Below, in pieces: positions 36,346 through 45,604 of a stretch of 64,000 nt of DNA. Every line of letters begins with the position of its first letter. The stretch's first letter is position 1. The stretch spans positions 178,226 through 242,225 of the forward strand of contig CAZCLF010000002.1 in assembly GCA_964499485.1 (NCBI GenBank), written 5' to 3'. The notes beneath the pieces were generated by a model, which worked only from the letters and a program-made list of their open reading frames with translations, was not told the origin of the DNA and did no database searches. Source of the stretch: Ga0074130 sp964499485. GTDB taxonomy: Bacteria > Pseudomonadota > Gammaproteobacteria > Burkholderiales > Rhodocyclaceae. The position numbers and the translations under genes were made by a program.

Positions 36346-37935
36346 ATGGATTTACAACACGTTTGGACAGTTACCCCCCTGCTGGCACTGCCAGGCCTCA
36401 TGCTGTTGGCGGCGGCATTGCCTGCCATAACCTCAATCTCGCTCCCTGCGTTATGGCGCGGCTTCGCCGCCTTGTCGGTCGGCACCTTGGCACTCAGCAC
36501 ACTCGCGCTGCTTGGGGTCATCTCGCTCTCGCCCCTATCCCCGTGGCTGGTGACCAGCACCCTGAGCCTCACCCTTGCCGTGTTGGTTCAACTCTTGGGC
36601 ACCGTGATTGGCGTGTTCTCGTCACGCTACCTACAAGGCGAGTCTGGGCAACGCGCCTACATCACGGCGCTCGCCGGGGTGCTGGCCTCGGTTCAGGTGC
36701 TGCTGCAAGCCGATCACTGGGGCGTACTCATCGGCGCGTGGGCGGCCACCGGCCTTGCACTACAGCGCCTGCTCTGCTTCTACGAAAACCGTCCCTTTGC
36801 CCTGCTCGCAGCGCACAAAAAACGCATGGCTGATCGGCTGGCCGATGTGATGCTGGTCGCCGCCGCAGCCTTAGCGTGGCACGCCACCGGCACCCTCTCG
36901 ATCTCAACCCTCTCCGCGCACCTCGCTGACGCGCCTGCACACTGGGCACTCGAAGCCAGCGCTCTCTGTCTCGCCGCCGGGGTGATTCTGCGCACAGCAC
37001 TCCTGCCCGTACATGGCTGGCTCATTCAAGTGATGGAAGCCCCCACGCCTGTCTCTGCCTTGCTGCACGCCGGGGTTGTTAATCTAGGCGGTGTGGTGCT
37101 CATTCGCTTCGCGCCGCTGCTTGAACACACCGAGCTAGCGCGCTGGCTGCTCATGGTCTTTGGGTTGGGCACTGCGGTACTCGCTGGCATGGTCATGCTC
37201 ACGCGCATCAGCATTAAGGTGCGGCTGGCCTGGTCCACCGCGGCGCAAATGGGCTTTATGGTGCTTGAATGCGCGCTGGGCCTCTACACGCTGGCGCTGC
37301 TGCATCTGCTGGGGCACTCGCTTTACAAGGCGCAAACTTTCCTCGCCGCTTCCACCGTCGTGCGCAACACGCGCCGCGACATGCTGCATGGCCCCATGAA
37401 CAAAGCGCCGTACAGCCTGTGGCTCGCGCCCATCATCTCCATCCCCATCGTGATGCTGCTGGCCGAAGGCTCCGCCAGCCTCAACCACGCCGCATGGCCG
37501 TGGTGGTGGTCAGTGATTCTCGGCCTCGCTTGGTCACCGCTGCTGTGGGTGCCGATGGCGCCGCGCGATGCGGGCGAACACCCCGCACCTGCGGCAGACA
37601 AAGTCATTGGCATAGGCCTCATCTCGGTTGTCGCGCTCACCGTCGCCACACTGCTCGGCCATGCCCTGCCCTTTGGTCTGCACGACTCGCCACACACCGA
37701 CCTCGGCATCGTCGCCATGCTGGGCATGACGCTGCTTTACCTGTGCTTGGTGGTGCTGCAAACGCGGCCCGAGGTGCTTGCCACGTGGCGGCGCTGGAGC
37801 TACGCCGGTTTTTATGTGGATGAGATTTACACCCGCCTCGCCTTGCGCCTGTGGCCCACGGTCTGGGCGGCTCAGGCTGGCCCGTCACCGCTCATTACTG
37901 CGCCCACCCGCGCTCACCAACGCCCACAAGGCTGA
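36346..37935 (+). CDS. dabB: DabB, proton/ion-conducting subunit of the DAB inorganic-carbon transporter
   Basis: A 529-residue membrane protein with about 13 hydrophobic helices, homologous to NuoL/MrpA-type antiporter subunits: V-H-G-W-L-I-Q-V-M-E-A-P-T-P-V-S-A-L-L-H-A-G is the conserved helix 7-8 motif, and LLGHSLYKAQTFLAAS contains the helix 12 lysine region. It lacks the rest of Complex I around it. Immediately followed by dabA, it is expected to couple cation flow to CO2 hydration. Confidence 0.9.
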   Translation: MDLQHVWTVTPLLALPGLMLLAAALPAITSISLPALWRGFAALSVGTLALSTLALLGVISLSPLSPWLVTSTLSLTLAVLVQLLGTVIGVFSSRYLQGESGQRAYITALAGVLASVQVLLQADHWGVLIGAWAATGLALQRLLCFYENRPFALLAAHKKRMADRLADVMLVAAAALAWHATGTLSISTLSAHLADAPAHWALEASALCLAAGVILRTALLPVHGWLIQVMEAPTPVSALLHAGVVNLGGVVLIRFAPLLEHTELARWLLMVFGLGTAVLAGMVMLTRISIKVRLAWSTAAQMGFMVLECALGLYTLALLHLLGHSLYKAQTFLAASTVVRNTRRDMLHGPMNKAPYSLWLAPIISIPIVMLLAEGSASLNHAAWPWWWSVILGLAWSPLLWVPMAPRDAGEHPAPAADKVIGIGLISVVALTVATLLGHALPFGLHDSPHTDLGIVAMLGMTLLYLCLVVLQTRPEVLATWRRWSYAGFYVDEIYTRLALRLWPTVWAAQAGPSPLITAPTRAHQRPQG

Positions 37936-37993
37936 CGCCGCTTGAGCAACGACACACCCCTCTGCCACGCTACGCAACATCAGGAGACTCACT

Positions 37994-40537
37994 GTGCATG
38001 CCACCCTCGATCACGCTGAAATCGATCATTCCCAAGGGATCGCACACGCGCACACGCGCACGCGCTCAGCTGCCTTTTTGCAGCACGTCGATGCCGCCTG
38101 TAAAAAAGCTTGCGACGCTATCGCCCCGGTGTGGCCGCTGGATCGCGCCATCGCAGTCAACCCGCACTGGACCCGCGTGGGCATGCCCGTGCGCAGCGTC
38201 GCCGCACGCATGGGCGCACTTGCCAACATTCAGGTTTTTCCCTCGCGCGACTACCTGCTCGCTGCGTGGAATGAAGGCCGCATCACCACTGACGATCTAC
38301 AACGTGCCATCGACCGCATCGCAGAGGCTAAAGCCGCAGGCATTACCGTCGAGCAGTGGGCCACGGCCATGCACACCCCGCCCGCGCTGCCACAACTGCC
38401 CTTGCTGATTGATGTGCTCGACAACGACCCCATGCGCCACACGCGGCTGTCATGGCGGCAAGCGATTACGCATCAGGTGAGCCAAACCTGCGCGGCCTTC
38501 TTCGACGACTATCAAGGCGAGTGGCGCCCAGAAAACCAGACCGACCTCTACGCCTTCTGGCGCAACACCTTGCAGCATGACCACGGCATTGGCCTGCTCA
38601 TGGGGATTCCCGATCTGGGCAAGCATCTACACAGCCTGCCCGCCACCCGCGCCGAGGCCGAGTGCTGGGTGCTGGAGCGTCTTGGCCTTCCGCCCAGCGT
38701 GTGGGTCGATTACCTTGAAGCCATGCTCCTCACCGTCAATGGCTGGGCATCGTGGTGCGCCTATCTCGGCTGGCAAGCCAAGCTCGAAGGCAGCGAAGAC
38801 CACCACCTGCGCGAGCTGCTGGCCATCCGTCTGGCGTGGGGCGCCGTGGTGCTTGAAGCGCGCGACAACCAGGCTGCACAAGAAGCCTTTAGCCAACTGC
38901 AACAAGTGTGGCAACACGCCCCCGTGGTGCTGCAAGAAGCCGAGCGTGCGCTGCTACTCGATGAGGTCGGCCAACTCGCACTAGAAATTGCCTACCAGCG
39001 CGACCTCACACAGCGCCTCGCCTACGCCACCAACATTGCCCCATCGCGCGGCGAGATTGAAGTGCAAGCCGCTTTCTGCATCGACGTCCGCAGCGAGCCA
39101 CTGCGCCGCGCGCTAGAGGCCGCCTGGCCTGGCGTGCAGACCATCGGCTTTGCCGGCTTCTTTGGCCTGCCTGTCGCTTACACCCCACTCGCCAGCCAGA
39201 TCAAACGCCCACAGCTGCCCGGCCTGCTAGCCCCGGCGCTGGAAGTCACCGATGAAATCACCGCGCATCACAGCGCAAGCGATGACGACAGCACCGCCCT
39301 GCGCGAAGACGCCATTCGCGCGCGCCGCAACAACGCAGGCATGGCCGCCTCATGGCACGCCGCCAGCCGCTGGCCGGGCGCCACATTCTCTTATGTTGAA
39401 GCCGCGGGGTTCAGCTATCTAGGCAAACTTGGCGAATGGCTGCGCCCCTCCAGCCGGCCGCGCCAGCGCGACGATCTTGATGGCCTGCCCAGCCGCTACC
39501 GGCAGGTGTGCCGCCCGATGCTCGCGGGTGTCGATCTCGCCACGCGCACCGACATTGCTGCGCGCGTGATTCAAGGCATGGGCCTCACTCGCTTCCTAGC
39601 CCCGCTGGTGGTGCTGGTCGGTCACGGTAGCCAGTCGGCCAACAACGCCCACGCCGCCGCGCTAGATTGCGGTGCCTGCTGCGGGCAAACCGGCGAGGTC
39701 AATGCGCGCGTGCTTGCACGCCTGCTCAACGAAGCGGCAGTACGCCAACAGCTGCACGAACGTGGCCTGATCATCCCGCCCACCACCACCTTTGTCGCCG
39801 CGTTGCACAACACCACGACCGACGAAATCGAAGGCTTTGATCTCAACGACCTGCCCATCCACGCCAGCGCGCGTTGGGAAAAACTGCAAGCCGCCTTCGT
39901 GCAGGCCGGCGACCAAGTACGCCGCGAACGCGCACCCAAACTTGGCCTCAACCCACGCGCATCGCACAACGAGCTGCTCATGCAGCTGCGACGCCGCGCC
40001 AACGACGGCGCCGAAACCCGGCCTGAATTTGGGCTGGCCGGCAACGCCGCTTTCATCATTGCCCCGCGCCATCGCAGCCAAGGCTGCGTGCTGCAAGGGC
40101 GCACCTTCCTGCACGACTATGACGCCACACTCGACCCAAGCGGCGCGCTGCTAGAACAACTGATGACAGCCCCCATGCTCGTCACCCACTGGATCAACTG
40201 GCAGTACCACGCCTCGCTGTGCGATCCGCTGCATCTGGGTAGCGGCAACAAAGTGCTGCACAACGTGGTGGGTGGGCATATCGGTGTATTTGAAGGCAAC
40301 GGCGGCGATCTGCGTGTGGGTCTCTCGCGGCAATCGCTACACAACGGCGAAGACTGGGTGCACGAACCGCTGCGCCTCACCGTCGTGATTGACGCACCCG
40401 CTGAGATCATTGAAGCCGTGCTGCACAAACACGCCAACGTTGCGCATCTGGTCACGCATCAATGGCTACACCTGATGCGTTTTACAGAAAACGGATTAGC
40501 GCAGTTTGTGCAAGGTGCGTGGCAGCCTGTCCTTTAG
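37994..40537 (+). CDS. dabA: DabA (DUF2309/UPF0753), carbonic-anhydrase-like subunit of DAB
   Basis: An 847-residue protein. C362-I-D364 in F-C-I-D-V-R-S-E-P, H544 in V-G-H-G-S and C559 in L-D-C-G-A-C-C-G match the zinc ligands and active Asp known from DabA (Cys, Asp, His, Cys); the His-to-Cys distance of 15 residues is the same as in the characterised Halothiobacillus protein. It is proposed to hydrate CO2 in one direction at the inner membrane, accumulating bicarbonate. The start is GTG, with AGGAG seven bases upstream. Confidence 0.93.
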   Translation: MHATLDHAEIDHSQGIAHAHTRTRSAAFLQHVDAACKKACDAIAPVWPLDRAIAVNPHWTRVGMPVRSVAARMGALANIQVFPSRDYLLAAWNEGRITTDDLQRAIDRIAEAKAAGITVEQWATAMHTPPALPQLPLLIDVLDNDPMRHTRLSWRQAITHQVSQTCAAFFDDYQGEWRPENQTDLYAFWRNTLQHDHGIGLLMGIPDLGKHLHSLPATRAEAECWVLERLGLPPSVWVDYLEAMLLTVNGWASWCAYLGWQAKLEGSEDHHLRELLAIRLAWGAVVLEARDNQAAQEAFSQLQQVWQHAPVVLQEAERALLLDEVGQLALEIAYQRDLTQRLAYATNIAPSRGEIEVQAAFCIDVRSEPLRRALEAAWPGVQTIGFAGFFGLPVAYTPLASQIKRPQLPGLLAPALEVTDEITAHHSASDDDSTALREDAIRARRNNAGMAASWHAASRWPGATFSYVEAAGFSYLGKLGEWLRPSSRPRQRDDLDGLPSRYRQVCRPMLAGVDLATRTDIAARVIQGMGLTRFLAPLVVLVGHGSQSANNAHAAALDCGACCGQTGEVNARVLARLLNEAAVRQQLHERGLIIPPTTTFVAALHNTTTDEIEGFDLNDLPIHASARWEKLQAAFVQAGDQVRRERAPKLGLNPRASHNELLMQLRRRANDGAETRPEFGLAGNAAFIIAPRHRSQGCVLQGRTFLHDYDATLDPSGALLEQLMTAPMLVTHWINWQYHASLCDPLHLGSGNKVLHNVVGGHIGVFEGNGGDLRVGLSRQSLHNGEDWVHEPLRLTVVIDAPAEIIEAVLHKHANVAHLVTHQWLHLMRFTENGLAQFVQGAWQPVL

Positions 40538-40581
40538 CGGCTTCCAGCGCAGCGTTGATGGTCAGAAACGCACCGCACCGC

Positions 40582-41829
40582 TTACGAGCGGAGACTGCTA
40601 TCCACCCGCCACACCAAGAACAGACACACCAGCGACGTCACCGCCACCGTGTAGCCCACCACCTCAAAGTGCATGAGCCTGCCGTCTGCGCCAATCGACA
40701 CAATGTGGCCGGCAATCACCGAGGCCAAGCCGCCCGACAGCTGCTGGATCGACGCACTCACCGCGCTAAACGCGCCGCGCTGGTTCACATCGGGCACCGA
40801 GGCCACCAGTGCCTGAAATGGAATCATCCGCGAGAAGATGCCAAGGAACAGCACCACATTCACCAGCACCACCAGCAGTAGCGGCGTTTGCTCAAGGTGG
40901 GTGTAGATCAACACCATGATGATCGACAGCGCCGTGCCAAACACGAACACGCGGAACTTGCCGACCTTATCCGCCATCTTGCCGATGATCGGGCCAACAA
41001 AAATCGTGGCGATACCGGTAATCAGATACACCGTGGGCAAGTGCGCCAGATCAATGCCCAAATTGCCCACCAGAAACGCGCTGCTAAACGGCATGATCAT
41101 AAAGCCACCAGTGGCTAGCAACGTGGTTGCCAAAAACGCATTGCGGTAGCGCTTGTCAGTCACCGTGTGGAACAAGTGAAGAATCGCCGTGCGCTCTTGC
41201 GGAATCTTCAAGTGGTCGGCCACGGGCTGCATCTTCCACGCCACCACCAGCCCACCCACCAAGCCAAACGCCGCCATCGCCAAAAACGGCACATGCCAAT
41301 CCCAGTGGCTGGACAAATACAAACCCGCCGGAATACCCAGCACCTGGCTCGCAGCAAAGGCGGTTTGAATCACGCCCATCACCCGGCCGCGCAACTGCGG
41401 CGCAAACAAGTCGGTCGTGATCGCCAACACAATCGACCCGATCACGCCTCCAAACAAACCCGTCACCACCCGCGCCAGCAGTAGGCTCTCAAAGCTCTGC
41501 GCCAAGCCACACCAAACCGTGCCCAGAATGAAACCGGTGTAAAAAAACAGCAGGATCTTCTTGCGATCAAAGCGGTCTGCAAAGCCCGCCGTCAGCAAGC
41601 CCGACGCCCCGGCGCTAAACGCATACGCTGACACCACCATGCCAAATTGCGACGGGGTGATCTGCATCGCCGGCATGATCAACGCGCCCAAGGGCGACAT
41701 GATCATGAAGTCCAGCACGACCGCAAACTGTAAGAAGGCCAGCATCCCCACCGCCAACTTTTGGTAGGGAGAAAACTGCATGGGGTTTGCAGTGGCGGGG
41801 GTTGAGGGTGAGTTACCAGCCGAGGTCAT
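40582..41829 (-). CDS. MFS transporter, DHA1-like
   Basis: A 415-residue protein with twelve predicted helices. F-A-D-R-F-D-R-K-K is the conserved loop between helices 2 and 3, and L-L-L-A-R-V-V-T-G-L-F-G-G-V-I-G-S is helix 4 of drug/metabolite exporters. The substrate is unknown. It is convergent with dabA (44-base gap), so is not part of that operon. Confidence 0.82.
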   Translation of the reverse strand: MTSAGNSPSTPATANPMQFSPYQKLAVGMLAFLQFAVVLDFMIMSPLGALIMPAMQITPSQFGMVVSAYAFSAGASGLLTAGFADRFDRKKILLFFYTGFILGTVWCGLAQSFESLLLARVVTGLFGGVIGSIVLAITTDLFAPQLRGRVMGVIQTAFAASQVLGIPAGLYLSSHWDWHVPFLAMAAFGLVGGLVVAWKMQPVADHLKIPQERTAILHLFHTVTDKRYRNAFLATTLLATGGFMIMPFSSAFLVGNLGIDLAHLPTVYLITGIATIFVGPIIGKMADKVGKFRVFVFGTALSIIMVLIYTHLEQTPLLLVVLVNVVLFLGIFSRMIPFQALVASVPDVNQRGAFSAVSASIQQLSGGLASVIAGHIVSIGADGRLMHFEVVGYTVAVTSLVCLFLVWRVDSSLRS

Positions 41830-42055
41830 GGAATTGTCTGCGCAACTAAAAGCGTGGCACGGTAACGCGCAACGATGAAGCGGACCATAGTGTTTTACGA
41901 ACTATTACACGTTGCCCTGTCGGTTAGCTTTCTATGCCCGCATCAACGCAAAGAAACCAGCCAAATGAACGAAATATGAGCTAGCACCAACCGCCCAACC
42001 CACACACTTGCCTGTAACATAATTCTGTCCAACATTGCTGCCCCATGCATAGACG

Positions 42056-44527
42056 ATGATCCAGCCAAGCGCCATCAACTTCACAAGAAAATTGCAGCAC
42101 ATTTCACTAGTGTTACTTGTGGCCCTGGGCTACATCGTCACAGGCTGGCTTGGGCTGCAAATGCCATCGGTCGGAGACCATATCACTCTGGTCTGGTTGC
42201 CTACTGGCATTGCCCTAGGTGCCATGCTGCGCTGGGGTTATGGCGTATGGCCCGGCGTTTATATTGGTGCACTTATCGTTAATCTCGTCATCGGCTCCCC
42301 CCTGCCACTAGCGGCCGGCATTGCCATCGGCAATACACTCGGACCACTGCTTGCCTGGTGGCTAATGAAACGTGTCGGCTTTCACAGCACCTTTGATCAG
42401 CGTAAAGACATACTCTGGTTCTTTTGTCTGACGCTGGTCGGAATGATTTTTTCTGCGCTCGGCGGCGTAATCAACTTGTATACAGCTGGGCTTCTGCCAA
42501 TGGCGGCCATGAGCAGCGCCTGGCTTACTTGGTGGATGGGCGACAGTGTTGGTGCACTGATTGCTGCCCCGCTGCTGCTCTCGCTAACGCGTCGCAACAT
42601 TCGCCATCTAATAGCTCACAGCTCAGAGTTCGCGCTTTGGCTTTCTCTCTCGGGCATATTGGCATGGGTCGCCTTTGTGCACACCTTTGAAGCCCGCCTG
42701 CCAATCGCCTTCACCACACTGCCTGCACTGGCCTGGGCAGCACTACGCTTTGGCAGCACCGGCTCTGCTCTTGCGGGCCTCTTCTTCAGCATCTTTGCCA
42801 TCTACGGCACGGCCACCGGCCAAGGTACTTTTGGCGTTGAAGACATGCAAATCCGCATGTATCTATTGTGGTCTTACATGGCAGTTGTCGTTCTGACCCT
42901 GCTGCTGATTGCACTGCTGCAAGATGAACGCATCAACGTGGAAGAAAGCCTGCGTGAGAGTCAGCAGAAACTGGGCTCGCTCTTTGAATTTTCTCCGATT
43001 GGCATTGCGCTCACCGATATGCAGGGGCGTTACATCGAATTCAACAAAGCCTTTGTCAATATTTGCGGCTACAGCGAAGATGAACTCAAGGCCATGGACT
43101 ATTGGACACTAACACCCAAGAAATACATGCAGGAGGAAGAGCATCTGCTTGAACTGCTCAAGCAGACCGGCCGCTATGGCCCTTACGAAAAGGAATACCT
43201 GCGCAAAGACGGCAGTCTGGTCCCCCTGCGACTCAATGGCTCGCTCGTGTATGACCGTGATGGACAAGCCTTTATCTGGTCGCTGGTAGAAGACATCAGC
43301 GTCAGCCGTCAGCAGCAAATCGAACTACAAGCTGCCAAAGAAGCAGCCGAAGCAGCCAATAACGCCAAGTCTGAATTCCTTGCCACCATGTCGCACGAAA
43401 TTCGCACGCCGCTGAACGGCATTCTTGGTCTTGCACAAGTGCTCATGATTCCGGGCATCGACGAAATGCGTCGCCTCAGCTACGCCAGCACTATCCTCGC
43501 TTCGGGCAAAACGCTCATGGTCTTGCTCAACGACATTCTAGATATGTCCAAAATCGAAGCAGGCAAGTTCGAACTGCAATTGCACCCCACCCATCCGGCA
43601 CAAGTCATCCAGCAAGTATCAGAGCTCTTTGCCGAGCAGGTGGCGAATAAAGGACTACAACTCCATGATGAATGGTGCGGCCCGGACGATGCACATTACC
43701 TAATCGACTCGACACGCTTGCGTCAGATGCTTTCCAACCTCGTTAGCAATGCAATCAAGTTCACAACGCAGGGACATATTCGCGTCGAAGGCAAAGAAGT
43801 CTCTATCAACAATGGCACAGCTCTACTCGAATTCTCGGTAATCGATACAGGCATCGGCATTCCCCCAGAAAAGCAGCCTCTACTCTTCCAGCCCTTTTCG
43901 CAGATTGATGCCTCAAACACGCGTGAAAACGGGGGCACCGGGCTCGGCCTTTCCATCGTGCGCAACCTAGCCAGCATGATGGATGGTGAGATTGGCGTTG
44001 ATAGCGAAACAGGCTATGGCACACGCGTGTGGTTTCAAATCAGCGCCCGCAGCATAGAAGCAGAAACAGCGTCTCCGCATACAGAAGCAACACCATCCAC
44101 AAAAACCAATCGGCTCGACAACAACGCTGAAGTGCTGATCGTAGACGACAGCGAAACCAATCGCCTCATCCTTCAGTCCTTCCTCGACACCCAAGGCGTG
44201 CCCTACCAAACTGCCACAAACGGAAAAGAAGCCGTCGACCACATCCTCAAGGGCAGTCGGACGCAACTGATCCTAATGGATTGCCAAATGCCGATTATGG
44301 ATGGCTACGAAGCCACCAAGCTCATCCGCAACTGGGAAAAGACAAACGGAAGCCCCCGCCTGCCCATCCTCGCCGTCACCGCCAAGGCTTTTCAGCAAGA
44401 CCAAGAACAATGTCTCGCTGCTGGCATGGACGATTTTTTGAGCAAGCCAATCGACCTCGGAAAATTGAAATCGCTGCTAGACAAGTGGCTGATCCAATCA
44501 CCACACGACAGTTCCAGTGGCAGATAA
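42056..44527 (+). CDS. MASE1-PAS hybrid sensor histidine kinase with receiver domain
   Basis: An 823-residue protein. Residues 1 to about 290 form an eight-helix MASE1 membrane sensor (GYIVTGWLGLQMPS, VWLPTGIALGAMLRWG). A PAS domain starts near 305 (L-F-E-F-S-P-I-G-I-A-L-T). HisKA has H447 in M-S-H-E-I-R-T-P-L-N-G; the ATPase has N and G boxes (L-V-S-N-A-I-K-F-T, G-T-G-L-G-L-S-I). A receiver domain follows with phosphoacceptor D742 in M-D-C-Q-M-P-I-M-D-G-Y. No response regulator, Hpt protein or output gene is adjacent, so its circuit is unknown. Confidence 0.92.
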   Translation: MIQPSAINFTRKLQHISLVLLVALGYIVTGWLGLQMPSVGDHITLVWLPTGIALGAMLRWGYGVWPGVYIGALIVNLVIGSPLPLAAGIAIGNTLGPLLAWWLMKRVGFHSTFDQRKDILWFFCLTLVGMIFSALGGVINLYTAGLLPMAAMSSAWLTWWMGDSVGALIAAPLLLSLTRRNIRHLIAHSSEFALWLSLSGILAWVAFVHTFEARLPIAFTTLPALAWAALRFGSTGSALAGLFFSIFAIYGTATGQGTFGVEDMQIRMYLLWSYMAVVVLTLLLIALLQDERINVEESLRESQQKLGSLFEFSPIGIALTDMQGRYIEFNKAFVNICGYSEDELKAMDYWTLTPKKYMQEEEHLLELLKQTGRYGPYEKEYLRKDGSLVPLRLNGSLVYDRDGQAFIWSLVEDISVSRQQQIELQAAKEAAEAANNAKSEFLATMSHEIRTPLNGILGLAQVLMIPGIDEMRRLSYASTILASGKTLMVLLNDILDMSKIEAGKFELQLHPTHPAQVIQQVSELFAEQVANKGLQLHDEWCGPDDAHYLIDSTRLRQMLSNLVSNAIKFTTQGHIRVEGKEVSINNGTALLEFSVIDTGIGIPPEKQPLLFQPFSQIDASNTRENGGTGLGLSIVRNLASMMDGEIGVDSETGYGTRVWFQISARSIEAETASPHTEATPSTKTNRLDNNAEVLIVDDSETNRLILQSFLDTQGVPYQTATNGKEAVDHILKGSRTQLILMDCQMPIMDGYEATKLIRNWEKTNGSPRLPILAVTAKAFQQDQEQCLAAGMDDFLSKPIDLGKLKSLLDKWLIQSPHDSSSGR

Positions 44528-44554
44528 AGCGCTACAGCTGCACTGGAAAAACCG

Positions 44555-44742
44555 CCGGGTTGTCGGATAGCGAGCTCAAACTCGGTTCCAGCAACGAAGC
44601 CAGCCGCAACAACTTGGCCGAGTTCTACAAGACCGCCATCCCCGCCGACTCAGTTGCCCGCGCCATCGCCTTTGCCATCGAGCAACCGGCCGATGTGGGC
44701 ATCAACGAGATCGTGCTGCGCCCGCTAACGCAGGCGTTTTAA
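44555..44742 (+). pseudogene. 3' remnant A of a short-chain dehydrogenase gene
   Basis: The frame reads S-D-S-E-L-K-L-G-S-S-N-E-A-S-R and then FYKTAIPADSVARAIAFAIE, PADVGINEIVLRPLTQAF and a stop. This is the C-terminal tail of SDR oxidoreductases (the segment A-R-A-I-A-F-A-I-E-Q-P-x-D-V-x-x-N-E-I is diagnostic). The Rossmann core and catalytic Tyr/Lys are absent. It begins right after the sensor kinase stop. Remnants B (46.5 kb) and C (47.5 kb) repeat it. Confidence 0.8.
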
Positions 44743-44756
44743 GCAGTCACCAAAAC

Positions 44757-44790
44757 GAAAAGCCCCGCTATTTTGAATAGCGGGGCTTTC
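44757..44790. terminator. Bidirectional terminator
   Basis: AAAGCCCCGCTATT, loop TTG, AATAGCGGGGCTTT is a perfect 14-base stem bordered by A and T runs, between SDR remnant A and the convergent peroxiredoxin-like gene. Confidence 0.9.
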
Positions 44791-44805
44791 TTTCGTGCAG
44801 CCCGA

Positions 44806-45483
44806 TCAGACTTGCGCAGCCTGCAACTGTTGCAATACCGGCAACATCTCCTCGGGATCAGGACGGCGGGTGTAATCAGGGTTCACTTCGGCATACGCAA
44901 TCACACCATCCGAACCAATTACATAACGGGCCGGCATCGGCAGCGTCCAGCTCGATTCGCCATTGTTGATGGCGAGATCGTTCTTGAACACGTTCTTGTA
45001 CAAGTCCTGTAGATAGTCAGGCAGCGTAAAGCGCAAACCAAACTGCGCGGCGACTTCATTGCCGAGATCGGAAAGAATCTTGAAGCTGATGTTGTTCTCT
45101 TTCACCGAACGACGCGTATTCGCCTTGGTCTGCGGCGAGACAGCCACCAGTTGGGCGCCAAAGGTCTGCAACTCGGGGAGTGCCGCCTCGATTTCCTGCA
45201 GATCCATATTGCAGTAGGGGCACCATACGCCGCGATAGAAAGTCACGATCAGTGGGCCGCGCTTCAGCAATTCCTTAGACGAAATCATAGTGCCGTCTGC
45301 ATCGGGCAGCACGAACTCCGGCGCCTTATCACCCGCCTTGAGCGCACGATTGGCAGCGCCCGAGGCAATCAGCTCCGCTGTGGCGCGATGCATAGGTTCG
45401 TGAATGAAGGCTGGTGCGTTAAAGGGTGGGCCGCCGGCTTCAAAGTTGGCGCGAAAGGCATCTAGCTTGGCTTGCAGTTTCAT
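44806..45483 (-). CDS. Peroxiredoxin-like (AhpC/TSA) protein
   Basis: A 225-residue thioredoxin-fold protein. F-Y-R-G-V-W-C88-P-Y-C91 is the active-site region; a second cysteine three residues after the first is characteristic of this peroxiredoxin-like branch rather than of 2-Cys AhpC. G-D-K-A-P-E-F-V-L-P-D-A-D-G starts the domain and L-V-A-V-S-P-Q follows. It probably reduces peroxides or disulfides. It is divergent from a LysR regulator that likely controls it. Confidence 0.87.
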   Translation of the reverse strand: MKLQAKLDAFRANFEAGGPPFNAPAFIHEPMHRATAELIASGAANRALKAGDKAPEFVLPDADGTMISSKELLKRGPLIVTFYRGVWCPYCNMDLQEIEAALPELQTFGAQLVAVSPQTKANTRRSVKENNISFKILSDLGNEVAAQFGLRFTLPDYLQDLYKNVFKNDLAINNGESSWTLPMPARYVIGSDGVIAYAEVNPDYTRRPDPEEMLPVLQQLQAAQV

Positions 45484-45604
45484 GATGAATCTCCTGTGAG
45501 TGGATATCGCCGGATGGCGTAGGCGAACTATCTTTCATTCACAGAACCGCGAGAAGACAGCAAAACCGACTAATATATATTCACAAAACAAATCAATTAA
45601 TGCC

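Noticed and set aside
44281..44742. SDR remnant A read as a 153-residue gene
   Set aside because: The first part overlaps the kinase receiver domain in another frame; only the tail has SDR similarity.
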